Positions 55,721 to 64,000 of a stretch of 64,000 bases of DNA are shown piece after piece. The first letter of the stretch is position 1. Each line of letters opens with the position of its first letter. The stretch comes from Mactromeris polynyma. Its lineage: Eukaryota > Mollusca > Bivalvia > Venerida > Mactridae. Under the pieces are notes generated by a model, which worked only from the letters and a program-made list of their open reading frames with translations, searched no databases and was not told the DNA's origin. Position numbers and translations under genes: made by a program. Where the stretch lies: positions 2,666,001 through 2,730,000 of the forward strand of contig JASFXZ010000037.1 in NCBI GenBank assembly GCA_032209605.1, written 5' to 3'.

Positions 55721-57742
55721 ATATAGGCGGGCTATACTGGTTGTAATTAGGCTCTAATATGATATATGCTTAATTACCGTGAATATGCAAACATAGTCAC
55801 TGAGCCGGTAAATAGCGTGCAGGTGATATATCTGAAGTCATAGTAACGCATTTTATCGCGCTTTTCATGACAACGTTTTTGTTGTAATCCCGGATATTTC
55901 GGATACAAATTATGAAGCAGCGTTGGCTTAAGCTCTTCACACAATTTATACCTCTAAATGAAATAGTTCAAGTACTCTTCTATTTGTATAATAGGTAATG
56001 AAATTGAGCTTAATAATATCAGTGCTTTATACGTCATGTCAAAAATTAAACTTGTTATAATCATAATTAGTCCATTAAGATGTCGGATTGGATTTGTAAT
56101 AAGCCATTGGAATCGAATAACAAAAACCAACATAATTATGAGTAAAATTAAAATTGACGGGTGAAAATTATATTGCTACACTTGAATACTTTTTCTGATA
56201 GGTCGCTTCTGATAGGTCGCTTCTGATAGTGTCATATTTTAAGTGAAACATAAATTAACTCGACTTGTTATTTTGATATATTTGGACTTATCATGTATGC
56301 TTATATATAACTACAATATAATAAATTATGTGAGTTTATTTATATGTTGACTGTTCATTGTACACGTCGTAATACATATTCGGTTATGTTATGTTCTGTT
56401 CTTAATTCTCAATGTATTGAAACGGAGAGTTCACACATGAATTATTTAAAAACAAAATTGAAAAATTAATAAACATTAGAAGCATTGGGTGAGAAGTTAG
56501 TGTTTCAGTCTGCACACGTGTAAATATACTATAGAAGGTATACAGAGTGCCTTACTCCAATGATACTCTATTATTATCACGTGATTTATTTAAATCATTA
56601 TTTTTTATCGATCTTTTTTAGGTTCAAGTAAATCACTATTCTGACACTTCTTGTTGTCTCTGGACGTATCATGCAAAACGACGTCAGTCACTTTTTGAAA
56701 ATAATACCGACTGAATTACTTGGTGAGACACTATCTCAACATCTTCATCCGATATGTCATTTCATAACATTAAAACCAGGACAGATGCCGGATAAATTCA
56801 AGACACCCGTATTTATTTGTCAAATACAGGTTCAAAATGCCTATTTTTAGACAAATAATAAAATCGCATTCTTTATGCGCATTTTGCTTTTCTGAGAAAA
56901 CAATACTAGTCATTTATTTGTTGAAGTAAGATTTACCGCTGTTCAACCCCACCATTAACTTCTAGCAACACAATTACGTCACCAGACGTAATTAACAGAT
57001 CAAAGCCCAGCTAGAGAAATGTTTTGTGAGAACTCTGTTTCAGAGACCAATTATAAATTATTTTTTTCCTTTGTCCAATTACCTGCAGATTATGAAGTCC
57101 CGAATTAACCACCTGATTTGAAAAACCTAATTGCTAAAAATCTTGATTTCTAATCGCCCGTGCATTGATTTACTTAAGACTCAAGTCATGCAAGCTAGAT
57201 TAAACGCTAGTATAAGCAGTACCGTCCTTTTTCATCCGGGTGTAAATTATGATGTTCAGACTTGTTAATTAAATTTTAACTCAGTTTCTGCTATACTTGA
57301 AGTATTGACTCTACTGCCGATCTGTTTGAGGAGTATTTATGATGTTTAGCCGGTAAACAGTTTTTAATTGTTTTTTTTTTTGTTCCTAGACAATTAAGTG
57401 CTGGGTGAAGTTTGCGGTATATCCACCTGAAGGAAATACAGACTGCTTTCTCAGGGGTGTCTGAAACACACATTGCTAACATCGACACATTTCATTACTC
57501 CAATATTTTTAATGACAAATAAAATCCGTACCGTATAACATTATCATGCGTTCGTATTGAGAGTATGAAATATGTGAGCATGAAATATGTATACATGTAA
57601 GTGTACTCCCGAGATAAAGACTTTAGTATTAGTTCGTGTTTCAACAGGCTTAATAATGATTTTTCGTTTCTTCTTTTATAGATGAAGAAAAATGCGCGAG
57701 TCAAATATGCACTGTTTTCACAATGTTTTGCATTTCGTCTTC

Positions 57743-57870
57743 TGATTGAAGTCACCACTTCTCCATGAGTTTTACATAACGTATGATTGAAGTCACCACT
57801 CCTCCATGAGTTTTAGACAACGTATGATTGAAGTCACCACTCCTCCATGAGTTTTACATAACGTATGATT
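57743..57870 (+). repeat. 41-bp tandem repeat, 3 copies
   Basis: 'GATTGAAGTCACCACT' and 'CTCCATGAGTTTTACATAAC' repeated at 57743, 57784 and 57825. Confidence 0.5.
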
Positions 57871-59339
57871 GAAAAATGTTGGTGGGATTCGAACCCAAAC
57901 ACACACAGACACCACTAAATAATGCACATACTCACCTTATAGCACGGATACACAAAAATATAGTATATATGAACGCCACTGTTCGATTTCAAACCTCGTC
58001 TTTAAGGTAAGACCACTCTAATAATCATCATCACGAATCTTAACTAAACTGTTTCCATGAGTTTCTAGATCACATGAGACAACTAAATGCAAAATATTAC
58101 AAAGTTTTACCGTGCCGTTTTGAACATTAGTGTTGATCTCTATTTAAGGACTGAAGGTCCCGAGAGGCGCTTCCAATGCAAAACTGCACATTTTCCATAA
58201 TATCGTATTAGAAATTAATACGCGACTATTCGGGTAAACTCATTCATCAAAATGACACAAATAATCCAGAAGAGCTGTTTATATCAAGACTCCCGCCATT
58301 CCACATCCTGACAAATCAGCCATTATACTCATCAAATATATAATAAAATCAGAGGGCTTTAACATGTATTATTTTCTTGGGACCATGAATATGGCGGTAC
58401 TTCTAGTAGACCATCCGGTTGACGATGATAGCAAAAGCGCCTAAAAATGTTAAATGTCTTTCAAAAGCAATGACAAGTTCAACAAAAGTGACTATTATAT
58501 TTCTGAAATAATTAATGTCGTGTAGAATTGTTGTTTTCAAGTTGATAGAATTTTGGTAATATAGGCTGGAGCTTCAAGTTGCTGTGTTGACTGACATATA
58601 CAACTAAATCAATTGATCATTATTGTGTGCCTCTTCAGTCACAGTCATTAGTTAATGACCACTTTAGTCGTATAAATGACATCGCATGTTTATACTTCAG
58701 TTGTTCCCTTTCTGTCCCTTGTGTATCTCGTAAATGTTCACTTATTATATATCTCGGTCAAATATCAGAAACACGTGTTATTGTATTAGATGATCACAAA
58801 TTCTGATACAAATATATAATGTCAGATAATCATGAAACAGTAATGTTAATAAACAATTATGTAAATGCTACGTTAAGCTTGGTCAATGTTTTACATTGTA
58901 ACAGCTTGTGTAGAGGTACTACTGTCTCTCACGTATATATTCAAATTACAGTTTAAGAGATTAAATGTTTATCCTATCAGCCTATCCATCAACACCCTGC
59001 ATTTGATAAATCATCTGTCTCTATCTTGCCCTCCCTTCACAAAACGCATCTGAAATTCTATATTTCAGTGAATTACTTCGCGCTACATCAACCGCATATA
59101 GAAGAGAAAGAAACTTTCAAATGGGATAATCTAGTGTGAACTAATGTATTGAAATATTAAACACACAACATCCTTAAATCGTCAGCTTTTAAAACGTCAT
59201 TTTTTTGGAAAAATATTTTCTTTATTGGTTTGTGTTTCCCCCCCCCTGTATTTCTCGTTCTTTCTCAGAGATACAATCGTTTTAAATATTTCCTAAAACT
59301 AGGTATTCATGGTAGTTCATAGTGCGTAGTAAGTTTATA

Positions 59340-59516
59340 CAGTAAAACCTCAATATTAAGACCACCCTTGGGACACTTGATAACTGGTCTTAATAATGAG
59401 GTGGTCTTAATATAGAGGTTAAAAATAGAGCTAAACAGTGAAAATGGTCTTACAAATTATGTTCGTTATTATTGAGGTGGTCTTAATATTGAGGTGGTCT
59501 TATAGAGGTTTTACTG
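59340..59516. mobile_element. Mariner-type MITE, 'AAGACCACC' family, copy 4 (clearest ends)
   Basis: 'CAGTAAAACCTCAATATTAA' at the left and 'TTATAGAGGTTTTACTG' at the right are inverted and flanked by TA. 'GAGGTGGTCTTAATAT' occurs three times inside. It defines the family to which 16412, 42252 and 43587 belong. Confidence 0.5.
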
Positions 59517-60180
59517 TAGCAATCATCGTTGGAGTCTCTGATTGAAATATTGACAGAATAACTTGAACCATCCACACATGTCAAAGTTTATGAAGTTGAC
59601 TTCATGTATGTGACTTTTGCTAGTTCTTTATATATTTGGTTTTCAAACGCATTTCTCTCAGACGAGAATAAAACAAATTGTAGTCCCTACTAATAAAATA
59701 CTCATTAAACAAATCGAAAAATTCATAAAATATTTAATATACTGAATATACTATGTACATAAAATATTGTAAAACATATTTATATTGGAGCATTTACAAT
59801 TCATGAACACATAGATTAAATCTAGAACTGACATTTCTGTCCACACTTGATACCAAGCACAAAGGGTTCAAGCATTTCGACTTTGGTCATCCAATCAGGT
59901 TGAAGTCATTTACACTGAATGGACATACATTGTACACTTACATTCCAATAAAATTAACAGATCTTAACACTTTTGCTAGTCATATACAGCTCCAGCATTT
60001 CATCAAATTATTATAAAAATAATGATCAGACCAATGCTTATAGATGTAATTATCAAAGTATATTGAGCAAAACATAGAAATGATTTTATCACAAAAATGT
60101 CAATTTGCATCATATCAGTACGGTTGTATACTCCCTTGTGAACACAATATGTCATTTAGCTTGTAATGATCTGCCAGTTA

Positions 60181-60753
60181 TCACAATAGATCTTTTAATG
60201 CGGCAATATAAGTTTGTGCCATCTGTAAAGTCTCATATTTGGATAATTTAGAGTCATCGGTGAACGCAGGAATGACAGAGCGAAGTTTATCAAACGCGAC
60301 ATTCAAACTCTCCATTCGACGTCGTTCACGGGCATTCGCGGCCACTCGTCGCTTCCGTAACACATCTCTCGTCGGAGGGTCGTGTCGTTTCCGACGTGCT
60401 GATGAAATTTTCTTATGCAGTGGAATGTCCAATGGTGATAATTTAATTGAACTATTTGACGAAGATAATGATGCAATATCAGTGAATGTAAAATGTCTCG
60501 GTTCGGAGTTTGAAGTCGTTGTATTTGAACTTGTTGGAGTGGATGGTGTTGTATTCGGGGTATAGTTTAAATCCATCATTGTGTCAGATGTTACCGATCC
60601 GATATCACTGTCGTCATAGTCATTCTCACTATCCAAACATAACGGTGATAGAAAGTTAGCGGCACTTACAGGAATACTTGAAGTTTTTGACTCCGCCATT
60701 CTTGGTGCATCCTGCAGTGCCAATGTTAGTAATTCAGACATGTTGCATTCCAT
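60181..60753 (-). CDS. Atonal-family bHLH transcription factor (190 aa, single exon)
   Basis: The bHLH domain occupies residues 133-190. The basic region is '[20 protein letters not shown]' and helix 2 contains '[18 protein letters not shown]', the signature of the Atonal family (Atonal/ATOH1/ATOH7-like). The protein stops right after helix 2 ('KDLL'), as in Drosophila Atonal. Residues 1-130 are Ser/Thr-rich and acidic in part ('[12 protein letters not shown]'), a likely activation region. I start at the ATG at 60751-60753. The frame stays open to a GTG at 60804, but that is not a eukaryotic start and a TAA precedes it; M5 ('MSELL') is an alternative. Family role: E-box-binding proneural factors specifying sensory or neural precursors as heterodimers with E/Daughterless proteins. 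The exact subfamily (atonal versus ATOH1/7) is not settled from this sequence alone. Confidence 0.5.
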   Translation of the reverse strand: MECNMSELLTLALQDAPRMAESKTSSIPVSAANFLSPLCLDSENDYDDSDIGSVTSDTMMDLNYTPNTTPSTPTSSNTTTSNSEPRHFTFTDIASLSSSNSSIKLSPLDIPLHKKISSARRKRHDPPTRDVLRKRRVAANARERRRMESLNVAFDKLRSVIPAFTDDSKLSKYETLQMAQTYIAALKDLL

Positions 60754-60819
60754 GACTAATTTTGATACAATCTGATTATCTTCGTATTGCACTAATCTCT
60801 TCACAAGTCCATATTATAA

Positions 60820-60833
60820 ATATGTTAATGGAT
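60820..60833 (-). promoter_or_regulatory. AT-rich TATA-like sequence upstream of the bHLH gene
   Basis: Minus strand 'ATATTTATAATATGG' about 70 bp before the ATG at 60753. It could be a TATA box giving a 5' UTR of about 40 bp; in AT-rich DNA chance matches are common. Confidence 0.5.
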
Positions 60834-60839
60834 TCCTTG

Positions 60840-63370
60840 ATAAATACTTTATGCCCGCATGCTTTCAAGAAATATGTGCTGGTAAGGTTTAATCCATTCA
60901 AATTAATTTCAAGAACAAAGTCCGTACCCTTTTCTTCAAATTTTCAAAGTGCAACTGGATTAATAATAATCAAATAAACGAACGTAGTATTTCTTTAAAT
61001 TCCTTCGATTGAATGCAGATTGTGAAATGTTGACTAGTCGTGCCAACTCTCCGCCTTTTAACTCGTGAAAACGATAAATTCATTACCTAGATACGGGTAG
61101 CTGATTTTAGGGATCTCAGCCAATCAAATTGCTGGACCAGTAAAACATCGTGTTTTACTCAAAATAGTATAATGTAAACTACGTCTAATACTTGTATGAC
61201 ATTTACAAATAACTGGCGGAGCATGGTTTCTATTGGATATTCGGGTGGCATTTGAGTTGCGGTAATTGTCAATCAATATTATAAAATGGCGTTCGTTGAG
61301 TTGCCAATATGTGATTTATTTCACATTAGTGTTGAAAGAATTTCACCTCAGCGTCTTGTTATAAATACTCGGGGACGTTTCAAATGTTGCCTTTAATAAT
61401 TACCCGTTTCGTAACGTTGAAACAAACGTCGCTGATCGTCTAAAGTGAGAGGCTTATCCTCTGATACCATCTCTTACCCTTCTTTCATGCTAATGTGGTT
61501 TCATAATTGTCCACAACCGTTCGCACAGCTAATGACTTATAATCAGATAGGAGCGGTGTATTTTATGTTTAACTAATTCTACTTAATTATGCTAATGAAC
61601 GCAAGTTCAACTGTGAGAAATTTCAATGACCCTTGGTGTTTGATTTTATAATTGTTTCTACTTCAAATAGTAATATAAAAACAACATTTTCACCGTCTTT
61701 GAAGAATGTTTCCTTGTGTCAGTCAGGTGATATTAGAGTGGTACTTTCAGAATTAAACGTAAGTCAGATAGTTCTAGAGTTAAAAACACACACAGCAAAA
61801 CATGAAGAGAACGTAAGATATGTAGTTCATAAGTACTGCAGAGATTGCATACAGCCATGAAATGAAGGTCTAGATCTCGTATATGATTTCAATAAAACTG
61901 GGTAAAATTACAATAACTTGTCCGATGGAACTGACCTACTGCGTCCAATCTTACTGGTATAAGCAGCAAGATACAGAGATCTAACATAGAACTAACTGGA
62001 TTAAGTCTATAGGATTTATGCGGTTATACATTTAAATTAACTAAATATTCTAAAATTGATACAAGTATGTCAGTTTTTATTGTAATTGTTGTTTTTAATG
62101 GACACGCCTTAGTTGCTTATAAGTGGTTCATGTTTGATTTTTATACACTAGTAAGATTAGTACATAACAGAAGATAATTTTGTTATGGACTTAAGCAATA
62201 ACAGCTCATTGTCATTAACAAATATATACACAGATCATGTGGTTAGGAAATAATAACGTATATACATTTGTATATATATGAATAACACCAATAACATAGT
62301 CATACTGTTGTTCTTATATTTCTATTACAATGTACAAGTATTTCATACAAAAATCATAAAGATAAATATTACAAGTGATTGTATAAACAATGATTAACGG
62401 AAAAAAATCACGCTTTTAAAGATTAAGTATTTTAAAACGTTTGCCACAGCAAGCCCAGGTGTATTTTGTCGCGCGAAAAAGCTGGGTAGATCAGTTTGTG
62501 TTTACCTTAGCGCCTGCATCGTAATTTCTGAAAGTTAATCCATATAATTAATACATGAATGAAGAGATGTTGTAGCTTATTTGACAGTTGCTGGGTATAT
62601 TACATGCTTGAACACCTTGAGAAATACGATACCTGTCGTCTGCATTCATACCGCATTACTCTGCTTACTTTGTGCGTAAATTGTATATTTACCACGTCAA
62701 GCGTGACACAAAACATCAAAGTAATTCATACTTAAACATTCAATTTACTACAGAAAGATCAGAAGGTTTCGTTTTAATGTTGATAAAATCGCGTTTACAA
62801 TTGCATTGAATTGAAATCCAGGCAAACCGCGACTGTGGCGAAACGCGTGACGCCACGCGACGGTCACGTTTCTTATACAAGGCATGGCACGCGTCGGGAC
62901 AATTGTCACATGATAAGAAAACCAAATATTTGCTACAATGACGAACTTTGTGGTCAAAGGTATTACAAGCATTTAATGGTTAAATAATTAATGAACATAC
63001 ATCATTCTACGGAGACATTTCCTATGATTGATCTTGTCTGGGGTAGGGTCGGTCACGTTTTGATGTCATGACATTAAGGACTTCATAACAACCTTTGGCT
63101 TGATAGTCACAAGATACCGGGTGTCCGGGTGGCACGACTGTCTGCTTATACATCGTATGTTCGTTATCAGATTGAAATATTGGATAATTTGAAAGTTTTC
63201 ATAAGATGTAGTTGTGTTCGAAGCGCACAATTAAACAGAAAGCAACAAGACGACTTGTATTTCTATTTTATATCAATTATTTGTGAGGTAGCCATGAAAA
63301 CCTTGATAATCTAAAAAGAAACATTTTAATATGCGCGCGAACGGTAACTGGTAGAACATAAATTAAATTA
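60840..63370. other. Upstream region of the bHLH gene, no gene seen
   Basis: Contains no recognisable coding exon. Presumably includes regulatory DNA of the bHLH gene, but I can point to no specific site with confidence. Confidence 0.5.
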
Positions 63371-63380
63371 CATTATGTTT

Positions 63381-63501
63381 AACAGTTTTTACATTGATTA
63401 ATTTAAATTCATAATGTATGATCCGGTAAGATAAGAACTTGTCTGAATTTAAATTAATCAATGTAAACACTGTTCGAAGTTCTTATCTTACCGGATCATA
63501 C
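63381..63501. repeat. Interleaved inverted repeats (A-B-A'-B')
   Basis: A is 63381-63410 and its inverted copy A' is 63445-63474 (one mismatch in 30). B is 63416-63440 and its inverted copy B' is 63477-63501 (perfect, 25 bp, containing 'GATCCGGTAAGATAAGAAC'). The pairs interleave rather than nest. Confidence 0.5.
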
Positions 63502-63509
63502 GCGTCTGT

Positions 63510-64000
63510 AAATATGCTAATCTGTGGATATAGCGAATATGCAAAAAGTGCTATGATTTATTGCAACGATATTTCTGAGAAATAGGCGTAGGCGTATTAT
63601 TTTTTCTTTATTTATGACCAGAATATAATAGTACAGGATCCTTCCCAAATGAAAAGTGTTTTTGTTCTGTTTTTATACAAAAAATGTGGGTTTTAAGCGA
63701 GTCTGTTTGGAATAAGTGAGTTTAAAGTTGGGTCAAGTGGGTTTTAAATCAAATATTTTTTTAACTCTGTATCTGGAAAAAGTAGGGGTTTATGCGTAAC
63801 AACTCGCTTTTGCTCACTTTAAGCCAATTAAAAACCAACTTCAGGAGAAGTGTGTTAAAAAATCTACATTAACTCAGAAATAATTTTTTTCTCTGGACAA
63901 CCCATATTTTGCCTAGAAAAAACCTGCTCGGTAAGCTAAAAGAACTACTTTAATCCAGTGCCAATACCACCGTGTTTAACTCGGAATAAACCCAGTTTAA
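63510..64000. other. Right edge of window, no gene seen
   Basis: AT-rich, with loosely repeated 'GGGTTTTAA' and 'GAGTTTAAAGTTGGGT' phrases, perhaps part of an interspersed repeat cut by the window end. Confidence 0.5.

Larger units (their letters stand above)
54460..60180. other. Mostly gene-free stretch between satellite and bHLH gene
   Basis: Holds an RT remnant at 55010-55720, a three-copy 41-bp repeat, and one MITE. The rest is AT-rich without recognisable exons. A minus-strand tRNA B-box-like 'GGTTCGAATCCCACC' lies near 57880. The last 400 bp probably include the 3' UTR of the bHLH gene. Confidence 0.5.

Noticed and set aside
60181..60804. 207-aa version of the bHLH protein
   Set aside because: It would start at GTG at 60804; the first in-frame ATG is at 60751-60753 and a TAA lies upstream.

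Overview
The window is eukaryotic DNA, most likely from a bivalve mollusc. Genes are split by long AT-rich introns with GT..AG junctions. One gene encodes a glycine-rich secreted protein of the shematrin (shell-matrix) type. The intergenic DNA carries repeat blocks I associate with bivalve genomes, such as 'AAAGGGCAATAACTC' units, 'GTGACCTTGACCTTTGA' blocks and 'GGGCCATCGTGGCCC' ends. The taxon is inferred, not proven.

Layout. (1) 324-4991, minus strand: the 5' half of a DPF/Requiem (d4-family, BAF chromatin-remodelling) gene, reconstructed from four exons and running off the left edge. (2) 4992-5290: a 299-bp divergent promoter region. (3) 5291-16970, plus strand: a complete seven-exon STUB1/CHIP gene (284 aa: TPR, coiled coil, U-box). 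Its introns hold an RT-bearing inverted-repeat element, RT debris, tRNA-derived SINEs, a 53-bp minisatellite and a 33-copy 50-bp minisatellite. (4) 20576-28030, minus strand: a zinc-finger gene with an unusually long exon of about 5.9 kb (predicted 2160 aa), convergent with STUB1. Its promoter and first non-coding exon may lie near 34.1-34.4 kb. (5) 28.1-39 kb: repeats, terminal-inverted-repeat elements, foldbacks and a 57-bp tandem array. (6) 39016-42000, plus strand: the glycine-rich secreted protein gene, with a TATA box, a non-coding first exon, one coding exon (406 aa) and a probable spliced 3' UTR. (7) 42-50.6 kb: MITEs, SINEs and tandem arrays. (8) 50650-54450: a satellite built from a 21-bp ancestral unit organised into 63-bp higher-order repeats and interrupted by a 26-bp array. 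(9) 55.0-55.7 kb: an RT C-terminal remnant. (10) 60181-60753, minus strand: a single-exon Atonal-family bHLH gene (190 aa). (11) The right end carries a compact A-B-A'-B' inverted-repeat structure.

The genes are functionally independent: chromatin remodelling, protein quality control, an unassigned nuclear zinc-finger protein, biomineralisation and neural or sensory specification. The only clear regulatory link is the shared DPF/STUB1 promoter interval. I see no operon, CRISPR, phage or defence system. The most distinctive feature is the density and layered history of tandem arrays: more than ten families, several inside genes. The satellite at 50.6-54.5 kb and the 200-bp higher-order periodicity inside STUB1 intron 3 are the most informative.
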